DNA of 34,188 nucleotides from an uncultured Ruminococcus sp. (GCA_900319195.1 ONNL01000123.1:1-34188); one strand, 5' to 3'; positions 1-7,577 are shown, counted from the stretch's first letter. Numbers and translations are program-made. Notes: generated from the sequence alone by a model not told the origin.

Positions 1-99
1 CATCATAAAGAAGACATTGACGGAAAGACCTTTCAGCAGGTCGAGATATATTATAAATTCGTGGGAAATTTGAATCAGACTACAAAGGAAGCAGCGTAA
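1..99 (+). CDS. C-terminal end of a probable serine site-specific recombinase (partial)
   Basis: Frame 1 is open from the window edge to a TAA at 97-99, giving 32 residues that end in ...VEIYYKFVGNLNQTTKEAA. The 'V-E-I-Y-Y-K-F-V-G' beta strand resembles the extreme C terminus of large serine recombinases of clostridial integrative elements (DUF4368-type tails). The catalytic domain lies outside the window, so this is a family guess from a short tail. The context supports it: the gene ends about 40 bases before a 3' tRNA fragment, as expected where an element carries its recombinase at one end. A tyrosine integrase or an unrelated protein cannot be excluded. Confidence 0.45.
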   Translation, partial: HHKEDIDGKTFQQVEIYYKFVGNLNQTTKEAA

Positions 100-105
100 A
101 ATAAG

Positions 106-133
106 CATAGAGGAAACAACCGTTTCCTCTATG
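106..133 (+). terminator. 12-bp perfect hairpin after the recombinase gene
   Basis: Arms 106-117 and 122-133 are perfect inverted repeats around a 4-base loop (AACC). The hairpin starts 6 bases after the recombinase stop and ends next to the tRNA fragment. No U run follows on either strand, so it may be a terminator, a recombinase binding site or a structural element of the attachment region. Confidence 0.4.
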
Positions 134-140
134 TGACAAC

Positions 141-176
141 TTGTAGTCGCAGGTTCGAATCCCGTCACAAGCTCCA
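141..176 (+). tRNA. 3' fragment of a tRNA gene, probable element attachment site
   Basis: The stretch holds a T-arm (GCAGG, loop TTCGAAT, CCCGT, with one A-C mismatch), an acceptor strand CACAAGC, discriminator T and an encoded CCA at 174-176. The matching 5' acceptor strand (GCTTGTG), D-arm and complete anticodon arm are absent upstream; the recombinase tail and a hairpin are there instead. This is what remains when an element inserts into the 3' end of a tRNA gene. The T discriminator and GCTCCA end are common in clostridial tRNA-Thr and tRNA-Gly genes, but the isotype cannot be fixed from this fragment. Confidence 0.6.
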
Positions 177-188
177 ACAAGTTCCGAT

Positions 189-222
189 AATACGCAGTTT
201 AACGACTGCGTATTATTTTTTT
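189..222 (+). terminator. Rho-independent terminator of the original tRNA gene
   Basis: Perfect 10-bp arms 189-198 and 205-214, 6-base loop, then an A and seven T (215-222). It lies 12 bases after the encoded CCA, so it is probably the chromosomal tRNA terminator left beside the element. Confidence 0.8.
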
Positions 223-263
223 GCAAACTGCATTTTTTGACCCAAGCATCAGCCCCGAAAGCA

Positions 264-297
264 CAAAAAAGCAGCCCACACATTCGTGCAGGCTGCT
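264..297 (-). terminator. Rho-independent terminator of the 335-1827 operon
   Basis: Read on the minus strand, arms at 291-297 and 270-276 (AGCAGCC with GGCTGCT) enclose a further weak GTG/CAC pairing and are followed by a run of six T (265-270). It sits about 40 bases after the stop of the secreted-protein gene. Confidence 0.8.
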
Positions 298-334
298 GAG
301 AAAACTATGTCTATTAATTTAGGAAACGAGGAAC

Positions 335-958
335 TTAGCTGATTGTTACTGTGTATGTACCGAGAGTGCCGTCCTGATTGATCCTTGCACTTGCTAAGTT
401 GATAGTGCCTGTAATTTGGCCACTTGTTGCCTGTCCTGTTGTGGTTGAATCATTAATATTACCCGCAGCCGAAGAAAGGCTAATATTTCCGTTATCGCTA
501 AACGATGGGAGAACATTTAATTCAGCATCACCAAGAGTAAATGACATAGTAGCGGTAATAGAATCATTTGAGTAATTAGTAATATTAGCTATTGTATCCA
601 GTTGAGTAAGAGGATTTCCGCCTGAAGTCCAGAAATCAGTATTACTATTAAAGCTTGGAGTTCCAACGGGATTATATTTTAATGCAGTAGTATCCCACAC
701 GTAATCCTGTGTACTTGTAGCATCACTAAATACAACTGCTGTAGAGCCGCTCCAACCTATAGTAACCTTATAAACTTTTGTTGCAGTCTTAATGTTTTGA
801 GATGTTGCGCCCGTGTTATAAGTAGCACTAATACTGTAAGTGGAAGAACCTGATTTTGTTGTAAATGTATCGTCCGCACTCGCACTCATAGCCCCAACGC
901 TCATCATTGTCATTGCCATAGCAGCGATCATCGCTGTAAATCTTGTAGTTTTTCTCAT
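335..958 (-). CDS. Secreted beta-rich protein of unknown function
   Basis: I do not recognise this protein (207 residues). The N terminus (MRKTTRF, a hydrophobic stretch rich in Met and Ala, then S-A-S-A-D) is a clear Sec signal peptide with likely cleavage after ASA. The mature part is rich in Ser, Thr, Asn and Gly with alternating hydrophobic residues, has no Cys, no transmembrane segment and no LPxTG anchor, so a secreted all-beta domain is likely. Start choice: a GTG four codons upstream (965-967) is only about 3 bases from the AAAGGA box, and the ATG at 956-958 is about 12 bases from it; the ATG was chosen because it opens the signal peptide directly. It follows the gene at 979-1827 by about 20 bases, so the two are probably one transcript. 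By eye it is more AT-rich than the core genes further right. Confidence 0.75.
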   Translation of the reverse strand: MRKTTRFTAMIAAMAMTMMSVGAMSASADDTFTTKSGSSTYSISATYNTGATSQNIKTATKVYKVTIGWSGSTAVVFSDATSTQDYVWDTTALKYNPVGTPSFNSNTDFWTSGGNPLTQLDTIANITNYSNDSITATMSFTLGDAELNVLPSFSDNGNISLSSAAGNINDSTTTGQATSGQITGTINLASARINQDGTLGTYTVTIS

Positions 959-978
959 AATATTCACTATTCCTTTCG

Positions 979-1827
979 TTATTGGACTGTTATATTACAG
1001 TCCGTGATCTTTGAATCAGTCGTTGCTTTGATGCCGCTTTCCCTGTCATAAAACAGTATCAGCATCGTACCGTTGTAGCTGCCGCTTTGCAGCCTGCCTG
1101 CGCCGTCTGTCAGGTTCACATGGTCGATACCGTAGCCGACCTTGATAAGTCCCGATTCCGCAACAAGCACTTCATTACCCTTACCGTCGTCCACAACGAC
1201 CTGAACCATAAGATCGTGTGTCGAACCATTCGGATTTTGGAAATAGAGATCAGCCGTTCCCTCGCTCTGATGTATCGTAATATCCTTTTGAAATTCCAGT
1301 GTTACCGAGCCGCCGCCCTGTGGTGTGGTCGTATCACCGCTTTCAGTAGGAGACTGTGTTTCCAGCGGAACAGCATCCGAGTCGTCCTCGGGTGCTCTGT
1401 CCGGTCGGATAATACCGGTATCCGACACTGTTGTTTCCGTGATTTCCGAGGTAGATGTCTCCACCGCAGGCGGATGTGCCGAATTTTTTATCAGAACACC
1501 TATCAGCACGCCGATAAGACACGCCGCCATTATCCAGAAAATCAGGATAAACAGACTTTTTCGCTTGACTGAGACGTAACCGTTCTCAAAGGGGAGATAG
1601 CCAAGCACCTTTCCGCTTACATCATCGCTTTTGTAAATATCGAGCCGATTCTTTTCCTTTGTGAGAAATACCGCTTTTCCGTTCTGACGAAATTTTCTTG
1701 CTCCTGCCTTTATCGCACCCTTGATGATCGCATCATCGGGGAGGTCGTCAGGCTTGATGAGAAGAAGCTCCTCGTCAAAGTATTTCGGTTTAAACTTTCG
1801 GTATTCTTTTTCAGGCTCTTCCGCTAT
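979..1827 (-). CDS. Single-pass membrane protein with exported domain; no canonical start codon
   Basis: Unrecognised. From the first ATG/GTG/TTG (GTG at 1606-1608) the product would be 209 residues, but the frame continues upstream for 73 protein-like codons, rich in Lys, Asp and Glu with a hydrophobic core, to a TGA at 1831-1833. A GAGGTG box lies 6 bases before an ATA codon (1825-1827) and 3 bases before an ATT (1828-1830), while the internal GTG has no properly spaced box. I therefore place the start at the ATA, giving about 282 residues. Layout: cytoplasmic part about 1-90, transmembrane segment about 91-113, Thr/Ser/Glu-rich linker to about 175, then a beta-rich exported domain. Non-standard initiation, an ATG-to-ATA mutation or a sequence error all fit. 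It is the promoter-proximal gene of the operon with 335-958. Confidence 0.6.
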   Translation of the reverse strand: MAEEPEKEYRKFKPKYFDEELLLIKPDDLPDDAIIKGAIKAGARKFRQNGKAVFLTKEKNRLDIYKSDDVSGKVLGYLPFENGYVSVKRKSLFILIFWIMAACLIGVLIGVLIKNSAHPPAVETSTSEITETTVSDTGIIRPDRAPEDDSDAVPLETQSPTESGDTTTPQGGGSVTLEFQKDITIHQSEGTADLYFQNPNGSTHDLMVQVVVDDGKGNEVLVAESGLIKVGYGIDHVNLTDGAGRLQSGSYNGTMLILFYDRESGIKATTDSKITDCNITVQ

Positions 1828-1925
1828 AATTCACACCTCATTTCTTTCTATCGTTTTCTGTCTCCATTAACTATCTGTATAGTCAATCTCGCTTGTCTTT
1901 CACTTGTTTCGTCCTTATGTATATA

Positions 1926-1953
1926 ATTATACTCAAAAAAAAAAACAAGTCTA
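1926..1953 (-). promoter_or_regulatory. Promoter of the 979-1827 / 335-958 operon
   Basis: Minus-strand -10 TATAAT (1926-1931) and -35 TAGACT (1948-1953), 16-base spacer that includes an 11-T run. The -10 is perfect and the -35 matches 4 of 6 positions. It leaves a leader of about 90 bases. Confidence 0.55.
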
Positions 1954-2002
1954 TTTTGCCACATTTTACAAAATGTTCACATTATTCCAACTGTCTGTAA
2001 TT

Positions 2003-2036
2003 AAAAAATAAGTCTATACGTTTTGTATAGACTTAT
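2003..2036 (-). terminator. Terminator of the candidate RNA
   Basis: Perfect 12-bp arms 2008-2019 and 2025-2036, 5-base loop; on the minus strand the stem is followed by six T. On the plus strand no T run follows, so it acts on leftward transcription. Confidence 0.8.
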
Positions 2037-2172
2037 GGGTACTTAAAATTTTACAGAAATTTGATATTCCTCCGAGATATACAAATTGTATACGTAGAAA
2101 AGGATATGCCGTCCGTTTTTTCAAAGAACAAAATTCCTCCGCATATCTTAAATATAACGCTTTGTTTATCTT
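2003..2172 (-). ncRNA. Candidate intergenic RNA, about 170 nt
   Basis: A perfect sigma-A promoter (2179-2207) and an intrinsic terminator (2003-2036) bracket 170 bases with no convincing protein gene. The predicted transcript has a 7-bp stem (GATATGC with GCATATC), a short palindrome (arms TATACAA/TTGTATA) and the terminator hairpin. The motif CGGAGGAAT occurs twice in parts not paired in that fold. A 26-codon frame starting with TTG behind the first GGAGG is possible (ends ...IKFL), so a very small peptide is an alternative. I cannot assign it to a known RNA family; 6S RNA has a similar size but its long closing stem is not evident. Confidence 0.5.
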
Positions 2173-2178
2173 TACCCC

Positions 2179-2207
2179 ATTATACACTCTGCTCAGAAAA
2201 ATGTCAA
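2179..2207 (-). promoter_or_regulatory. Consensus sigma-A promoter of the candidate RNA
   Basis: Minus-strand -35 TTGACA (2202-2207) and -10 TATAAT (2179-2184) with a 17-base spacer: every consensus base matches. Predicted start near 2172. There is no leftward protein gene until 1827, beyond a terminator, so the promoter must serve something between. Confidence 0.75.
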
Positions 2208-2264
2208 CAAAAATATCCGCCGCCTGCCATTATGATACTCAGAGGAATATTTTATGCCGAAATT

Positions 2265-2305
2265 TGTCGAAAAGGCTTGAAAATCGCACGGATTTGTGAT
2301 ATAAT
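2265..2305 (+). promoter_or_regulatory. Promoter of the HD-GYP gene with possible 0A box
   Basis: -35 TTGAAA (2277-2282), 17-base spacer, -10 TATAAT (2300-2305); start expected near 2312, giving a leader of about 160 bases. TGTCGAA at 2265-2271, just upstream of the -35, matches the Spo0A box core known from Bacillus. A seven-base match is expected a few times per window by chance, so control by Spo0A is only a suggestion. The leader holds a weak AAGCCG/CGGCTT hairpin (about 2388-2412). Confidence 0.6.
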
Positions 2306-2470
2306 TATATTACATCTAACCCATTGTGCTTCAATTATACATCAATATCACCCGACATCAACCCAAAGCCCGATAATACAAGCGGTATAAGCCGTGCAGA
2401 CTATCGGCTTGAGCATCATATCATATAAACAAACAAGAGCATTTTGCAATGCAATGACAAGGGGGACATT

Positions 2471-4639
2471 ATGAGCAATTCAGACAAAAGGGAAAAAACT
2501 ATATCCGCAACAAGCTACAAGCTGCTGAACAAGAGGAACATCATTGCTTTTATACTGTGTCTTGTCGGGGTCCTGATAAACTTCATCTTCGTCAAGATAG
2601 CTGCGGCGACAGGCGCTCCCATATACCTCGACACTGTGGGAACGATACTCGTCTCTGTTTTCGGAGGCGCTCTCCCGGGAATACTTGTCGGCTTCCTCAC
2701 GAATGCTGTCAAGTGCATTTCCGACCCGTCCTCGCTATACTACGGCATACTGAATATCACGATAGCCATACTCGCAAGCCTCTTCGCAAAGCGCGGCTGG
2801 TTCAGGAAGCCGCTCAAATTCATTGCGGCTATCCTCATTTTCGCCGCCATAGGCGGAGGTCTCGGCACGATAATACCGTGGTGCCTTTCAGATGTCGGCT
2901 TCGAGACAGCGTCCCTCGGTGAAAAGCTCTACGATATGGGCGGATTCAGCGTAGAAGCCGCACAGCTTACGGCAAACATCATTATCGACCTTATCGACAA
3001 GACCATCTCCATGCTGATAGTCTTAGTCGTCAGCCTGCTTATCCCCGAGCACATAAAGAAAAAATTCAGCTTCTTCAGCTGGAAGCAGAACCCTCTCTCC
3101 GAGGAGGATTCCTCTGTCGTGCAGGAGAGCAAGTCCCGTCTTGTATCGCTCCAGACAAAGATACTTCTTCTGCTGACTGCCGCACTTTTCCTCGTTTCAC
3201 TCGCTTCTACGGTAATCAGCTCGATACTGTACAGACGTGAGCTTATCGACGAATACTCGCGCACAGCTGACGGTATTGCGTCGCTCGCCTCAAAAATTGT
3301 TGACGGCAACTCAGTTGACGAATACATCGCAAGCGGCGGAAGCTCGCAGGAATACAAGGAAGTGAGCAGCCAGCTCTACGACATACTTCACAGCTCGGAC
3401 GACATTGAATATATATATGTATATAAAATAGAAGAGGACGGCTGTCACGTTGTTTTCGACCTCGATACAGCAGGTCTGGCAGGCGATGACGTTGGCGATG
3501 TCATACCGTTTGACAAGTCCTTTGACCCGTATATAGACGACCTCCTTAACGGCAGAAAGATAGAGCCTATCGTCTCCAACGACACCTACGGGCATCTGCT
3601 CACTGTATATAAGCCGGTTTTCGACAGCAGCGGAAAATGCACCTGCTATGCGGCGGCTGACATCTCAATGAAGCGCATAAAGGATAACGAGCGCGGCTTC
3701 ATTGTCGGCATAATATCGCTGTTCCTCAGCATTTTCATCGTCATTGTCGCTCTCGCTTGGCACCTCATTGAATATCACATTATCCTGCCTATCAACTCAA
3801 TGTCGCTCAAGACGGGCACCTTTGCGTATAACTACATGAAGGACAACAAAAACAGCGTTGACGACATCAAGGCTCTTGATATCCAGACGGGCGATGAGAT
3901 AGAAAACCTGTATCACGCTATCGTAAAGACCTCCGAGGACAGCGTCCGCTATGTTACGGACATAAAACAGAAAAACGAGACTATCTCACAGATGCAGCGC
4001 TCGCTTATCCTTGTCCTCGCGGATATGGTCGAAAACCGCGACAAGAACACGGGCGACCACATCAAAAAGACTGCCGTTTACACGGAGATAGTCATGAAGG
4101 AAATGCGGAAAAAGGGCTATTACAGCGACGTTCTCACAGACGACTTTATCGAGAACGTTGTAAGTGCCGCTCCTCTGCATGATATAGGCAAGATTAAGAT
4201 TCCCGACGCTATACTCAATAAGCCGGGCAAGCTCACCGATGAGGAATTCGAGAAGATGAAGTATCACTCATTGGCCGGCGGAGAGATAATCGAGCGAGTT
4301 GCCGAGGAATTCACGGACTCCACCTACCTCAGCGTTGCGAAGTCCATCGCAGTTTATCACCACGAAAAATGGAACGGCAGGGGATACCCCTACGGCGTTT
4401 CTGGCGAGAATATTCCGCTCTCGGCGCGTATCATGGCTGTTGCGGACGTTTTCGACGCTCTTGTCTCGCGCAGATGCTATAAACCGCCGTTTACATTTGA
4501 GAAGGCTATGGATATAATCCGCGAGGGCGCGGGCGAACACTTCGACCCCAAGGTCGCTGACGCATTCCTCAGCGCCGCTGATGAGATCCGAAAAGTAGCC
4601 GAGGATTTCGACAGCAAAAGCGCTCAGCCCACTGAATAA
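2471..4639 (+). CDS. Membrane sensor HD-GYP protein, probable c-di-GMP phosphodiesterase
   Basis: 722 residues from the ATG at 2471, which has AAGGGGG five bases upstream; an in-frame TTG at 2444 has no such box. Order: residues about 23-190, five or six transmembrane helices resembling the substrate-binding component of ECF vitamin transporters; a cytoplasmic linker; TM about 231-254; an extracytoplasmic sensor, perhaps Cache-like; TM about 410-433; a HAMP-like linker; then HD-GYP from about 510. The catalytic signatures are present: H570-D571 in HDIGKIKIPD, then HHEKWNGRGYP with GYP at 638-640. HD-GYP proteins hydrolyse c-di-GMP to pGpG or GMP, so the product should lower c-di-GMP in response to an external or membrane signal. 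The ligand is unknown. It is monocistronic and convergent with recR. Confidence 0.88.
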   Translation: MSNSDKREKTISATSYKLLNKRNIIAFILCLVGVLINFIFVKIAAATGAPIYLDTVGTILVSVFGGALPGILVGFLTNAVKCISDPSSLYYGILNITIAILASLFAKRGWFRKPLKFIAAILIFAAIGGGLGTIIPWCLSDVGFETASLGEKLYDMGGFSVEAAQLTANIIIDLIDKTISMLIVLVVSLLIPEHIKKKFSFFSWKQNPLSEEDSSVVQESKSRLVSLQTKILLLLTAALFLVSLASTVISSILYRRELIDEYSRTADGIASLASKIVDGNSVDEYIASGGSSQEYKEVSSQLYDILHSSDDIEYIYVYKIEEDGCHVVFDLDTAGLAGDDVGDVIPFDKSFDPYIDDLLNGRKIEPIVSNDTYGHLLTVYKPVFDSSGKCTCYAAADISMKRIKDNERGFIVGIISLFLSIFIVIVALAWHLIEYHIILPINSMSLKTGTFAYNYMKDNKNSVDDIKALDIQTGDEIENLYHAIVKTSEDSVRYVTDIKQKNETISQMQRSLILVLADMVENRDKNTGDHIKKTAVYTEIVMKEMRKKGYYSDVLTDDFIENVVSAAPLHDIGKIKIPDAILNKPGKLTDEEFEKMKYHSLAGGEIIERVAEEFTDSTYLSVAKSIAVYHHEKWNGRGYPYGVSGENIPLSARIMAVADVFDALVSRRCYKPPFTFEKAMDIIREGAGEHFDPKVADAFLSAADEIRKVAEDFDSKSAQPTE

Positions 4640-4662
4640 TGTATCTCTATCGAGGAAAACAA

Positions 4663-4698
4663 ATCGGGGAAGTCTCTTTTCACAGAGGCTTCCCCGAT
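4663..4698. terminator. Terminator between convergent HD-GYP and recR genes (repeat family copy A)
   Basis: Perfect 10-bp arms ATCGGGGAAG (4663-4672) and CTTCCCCGAT (4689-4698), extended by TCTCT/AGAG inside. The minus strand has the better T tract (TTTGTTTT), so it ends the dnaX-ybaB-recR transcript and probably the HD-GYP transcript too. Near-identical hairpins occur at 12360, 18676 and 23826. Confidence 0.75.
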
Positions 4699-4766
4699 AA
4701 TTATTCATTATAATATGTACGAGAGAGCTCGTCACGTATCTCCTCGGTACGATACTGCTCCGATAC

Positions 4767-5369
4767 TCACATAGCATTACGGTTTTCGAGTGCGCGGTAG
4801 AGAGTGACCTCGTCTGCGTACTCAAGGATACCGCCTACCGGCAGACCGAATGCGAGTCGTGTCACCTTGATACCGAGCGGTTTCAGCAGATTTGCGACAT
4901 ACATTGCCGTAGCATCGCCCTCGACCGTCGGGTTCGTCGCCATAATGACCTCTTCAACTCCGCCCTTCGCTATACGCGCAAGGAGCTCCTTTATTCTGAG
5001 CATATCGGGAGTAACATTATCCATAGGCGAGAGCAGTCCGTGGAGCACATGATAAACGCCGTTATACTCATTGGTACGCTCAAAGGCGGTAACGTCCTTC
5101 GGGCTCTCGACAACGCAGATAACGCTGTGGTCACGCTGTTCATCACTGCATATCGGACAGACCTCACGCTCGGTGAGATTCTGACAGCAGGAGCACTGTC
5201 TTACCTTTTTCTTTGCGTCAATGAGTGCCTGTGCGAAGTCCTCAACGTCCTTCTCGTTCATGGACATAACATGGTAAGCGAGCCTCTGTGCCGATTTCAT
5301 GCCGATACCGGGCAGGGACGCGAATTTTTCCGCAAGTATGACAAGCGGAAGTGCATTGTGCTCAGCCAT
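4767..5369 (-). CDS. recR: Recombination mediator protein RecR
   Basis: 200 residues, normal length for RecR. It has the N-terminal helix-hairpin-helix (LPGIGMKSAQR, about 19-29), a Cys4 zinc module (cysteines 59-74 in CSCC...CPIC), a Toprim domain from about 82 (CVVESPKD), and the C-terminal FGLPVGG(I)LEYAD motif. RecR works with RecO and RecF to load RecA on gapped DNA. It starts 6 bases after ybaB, in the conserved order dnaX-ybaB-recR, and is the last gene of that operon before the terminator at 4663-4698. Confidence 0.97.
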   Translation of the reverse strand: MAEHNALPLVILAEKFASLPGIGMKSAQRLAYHVMSMNEKDVEDFAQALIDAKKKVRQCSCCQNLTEREVCPICSDEQRDHSVICVVESPKDVTAFERTNEYNGVYHVLHGLLSPMDNVTPDMLRIKELLARIAKGGVEEVIMATNPTVEGDATAMYVANLLKPLGIKVTRLAFGLPVGGILEYADEVTLYRALENRNAM

Positions 5370-5375
5370 TATTTA

Positions 5376-5723
5376 TCAGAAAAGTCCGGGGAGAGCAACT
5401 CCGCCTGTTATCTTGCTCATTTCAGTCTCAGTTGTGCTCTCAACATTTGCAACAGCCTCGTTGAATGCGCTGATGATAAGGTCCTGGAGCATTTCGATGT
5501 CGTCCTTATCTACGACCTCGGGCTTGAGTGTGAGCGACTTTATAGTCTTTTTGCCTGTTACGACCACTTCAACAGCTCCGCCGCCTGCAGTTGCACTGAA
5601 ATCTCTCTGCTCGATGTCCTCCTGAAGCTCTGTGATCTGATCCTGCATTTTTCTTGCCTGATTGATCATCTGGTTCATATTCTGAGCGCCGCCGCCCATT
5701 CCCTTGGGTATTCTTGCTTTCAT
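5376..5723 (-). CDS. ybaB: YbaB/EbfC family nucleoid-associated protein
   Basis: 115 residues, usual size for the family. The Gly- and Met-rich N terminus, the helix QMINQARKMQDQITELQ, and the GGGAVEVVVTGKKTIKSLTL strand region are typical of YbaB. The family forms dimers that bind DNA without strict sequence preference. A fixed position between dnaX and recR in most Firmicutes supports the call. The start ATG follows a GGAGAA box. It lies 38 bases after dnaX. Confidence 0.95.
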   Translation of the reverse strand: MKARIPKGMGGGAQNMNQMINQARKMQDQITELQEDIEQRDFSATAGGGAVEVVVTGKKTIKSLTLKPEVVDKDDIEMLQDLIISAFNEAVANVESTTETEMSKITGGVALPGLF

Positions 5724-5761
5724 CTTAAATTCTCCTCATTATTTTTATTCTGTCGGACTCG

Positions 5762-7378
5762 TCAGAACGGGTCCTGATTATTATCAACAGCCGTTTCAAT
5801 ACCGCTGTCATTAGCTTTTTTTATCGCGCTCTCCGCGAGATTCTTCTGCTCCGTAACCGTAGTGGCACAGCGAGCCTTGATAATGAACCGCTGTCCGAGG
5901 ACTCTGTCGATGACCTCCCCGAGCGATACCGCATTTTCCTTGACTCTGAAAAGCTCCATGAAGAACCTGTTCACTGCGGTTATGAACATGATATTGCCTG
6001 CCGTTGCCGCCGTTGAGCCGTCGAGACTTCCCGCGACCGCAGGGTTGACCTTTTCAAATTCCTTGAGGACTTCTCCCCATCTCTCGCAGTTTATAAGGTC
6101 CTCGGGCTTGAGCTTCCTTATGTCTACCGTGGGAACTAACCTCTCCTCAGTCGCAGGAGCGTCCGCTTCCATGACCTCGCGCTTTTCGGGCGGTGCAGAG
6201 GGGAGCGAACTTACGTTTTCAAGCTTGCTTTCCAGCTTTTTCAGCTTGTCATACAGCTCGGCTGTATCGGCAGTCTGCGGAGTTACATTATCGTGCGTCT
6301 CCGAGCACAGCCTTATGAGCGTCATTTCAAATTCGACGCGCTTGTTTATCACTCTTGCCATTCGCTCGCGGCACTGCTGGAGCACTTCAAGGCGGTGCAT
6401 GACCGTTTCAAGCGGACTCTTTTCCGCAAGTGCCTTCAGCTTTTCGAGCTCGTCCGGCATACACACGATGAGCTTATCCGCTGTCTGAGGCGATACCTTG
6501 AGCAGCATGATATTTCTGAGCTGACCGATAAGCTCCTCGCAGAGCCTTGTGAGGTCCTTTGACATATCGTAAAGCTCGCCCGTCACCGAGAGCGCACCTG
6601 CAACGTCCGCGTCACAGACCGCGTCAAGCATATTATAGAGGTAATCCCTGCCTGCTATACCTGCGGCAGCCGAAACAGTCTCGGCATTCACGGTCTCTGC
6701 GCACACTGAGCACTGGTCGAGCAGTGACACAGCGTCACGCATTCCGCCGTCGGCAAGCTTTGCAATGAGAGCAGCACCGTCGTCGGTAAGGTCGATATCC
6801 TCCTGTGAAGCGATGTATTTGAGCCTTGCGGCGATGTCATCAGCCCTTATCCTGCGGAAATCATAGCGCTGACAGCGTGAGGCGATAGTCGCAGGGACCT
6901 TGTGTATCTCCGTGGTGGCAAGGATAAACTTTACATACGGAGGGGGCTCCTCCATGATTTTCAGCAGAGCATTGAACGCTCCTGCCGAGAGCATATGCAC
7001 CTCGTCGATGATGTACACCTTATACGTGCACCTCTCAGGAGTGAAAACCGTACCGTCGCGGAGCTCGCGGATATTATCGACGCCGTTGTTTGAAGCCGCG
7101 TCTATCTCGACAATGTCTGTGAGAGCGCCGCTGTCGGCGTCCCTGCAGAGCTCGCATTCAAGGCAGGGGTTGCCGTCCTTCATATGAAGGCAGTTTACAG
7201 CCTTTGCGAGAATACGCGCACAGGTAGTCTTACCGGTTCCGCGCGAACCTGTAAACAGGTAGGCATGAGCTGTTTTGCCGTTCACTATCTGGTTTTTAAG
7301 GGTATCGGTGATATGCTGCTGAGAGATAACATCATCGAAGGTAAGAGGTCTCCATTTTCTGTAAAGAGCCTTATACAC
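5762..7378 (-). CDS. dnaX: DNA polymerase III subunit gamma/tau
   Basis: 538 residues. Clamp-loader ATPase features: YRKWRP start, Walker A GSRGTGKT (44-51), zinc-module cysteines 63, 72, 75 and 78, Walker B IIDEVH (DEVH 125-128), and the SRC motif (167-169). Domains II and III follow to about 360, then a Glu/Pro-rich linker and a short C-terminal domain that would contact the polymerase. The start is GTG (7376-7378), chosen because AAGGAGG lies 7 bases upstream. It is transcribed with ybaB and recR and sits behind the SRP RNA gene, as in Bacillus subtilis (scr-dnaX). A GGGGATATATCCCC palindrome at 7423-7436 between the RNA and dnaX may partly terminate or process the transcript. No frameshift-dependent gamma form was looked for in detail. 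Confidence 0.97.
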   Translation of the reverse strand: MYKALYRKWRPLTFDDVISQQHITDTLKNQIVNGKTAHAYLFTGSRGTGKTTCARILAKAVNCLHMKDGNPCLECELCRDADSGALTDIVEIDAASNNGVDNIRELRDGTVFTPERCTYKVYIIDEVHMLSAGAFNALLKIMEEPPPYVKFILATTEIHKVPATIASRCQRYDFRRIRADDIAARLKYIASQEDIDLTDDGAALIAKLADGGMRDAVSLLDQCSVCAETVNAETVSAAAGIAGRDYLYNMLDAVCDADVAGALSVTGELYDMSKDLTRLCEELIGQLRNIMLLKVSPQTADKLIVCMPDELEKLKALAEKSPLETVMHRLEVLQQCRERMARVINKRVEFEMTLIRLCSETHDNVTPQTADTAELYDKLKKLESKLENVSSLPSAPPEKREVMEADAPATEERLVPTVDIRKLKPEDLINCERWGEVLKEFEKVNPAVAGSLDGSTAATAGNIMFITAVNRFFMELFRVKENAVSLGEVIDRVLGQRFIIKARCATTVTEQKNLAESAIKKANDSGIETAVDNNQDPF

Positions 7379-7444
7379 AGCGCTGCCTCCTTTTCACGCG
7401 GTTTGTGGTGGAGCAGTGCCGTGGGGATATATCCCCTGCAAAAG

Positions 7445-7577
7445 AAAATTCCGGAACATAGATGTGCAGGCTGGCTGCGGCACACAAAACGATCCGCTTA
7501 ATGCTGCTCGGTCTCCCGCCTGACATGGTTCACGGGGTCTTGTTGCACAGGGCCCGCACATCTATATTTCGGAATCA
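7445..7577 (-). ncRNA. ffs: Signal recognition particle RNA (small type)
   Basis: The minus strand folds into a long hairpin: ATTCCG near the 5' end (7575-7570) pairs with CGGAAT near the 3' end (7453-7448), followed by ATAGATGTGC/GCACATCTAT. The apical domain (about 7493-7533) has the conserved SRP signatures GTGAACC, GTCAGG, a GGAGAC-type loop and AGCAGCATTAAGC, the Ffh-binding region. Length of about 130 nt with no obvious Alu domain points to the small bacterial form. Location directly upstream of dnaX repeats the Bacillus order. Ends are estimated from the stem. Confidence 0.92.

Noticed and set aside
2003..2172. Assignment of the intergenic RNA as 6S RNA.
   Set aside because: Size fits, but the 5' and 3' ends do not form the long closing stem with a central bubble.
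2061..2390. Open frame of 109 codons on the plus strand in the gene-free stretch.
   Set aside because: No ribosome binding site, Cys/Ile/His-rich random-looking sequence, and it overlaps the promoter of the HD-GYP gene and the candidate RNA.
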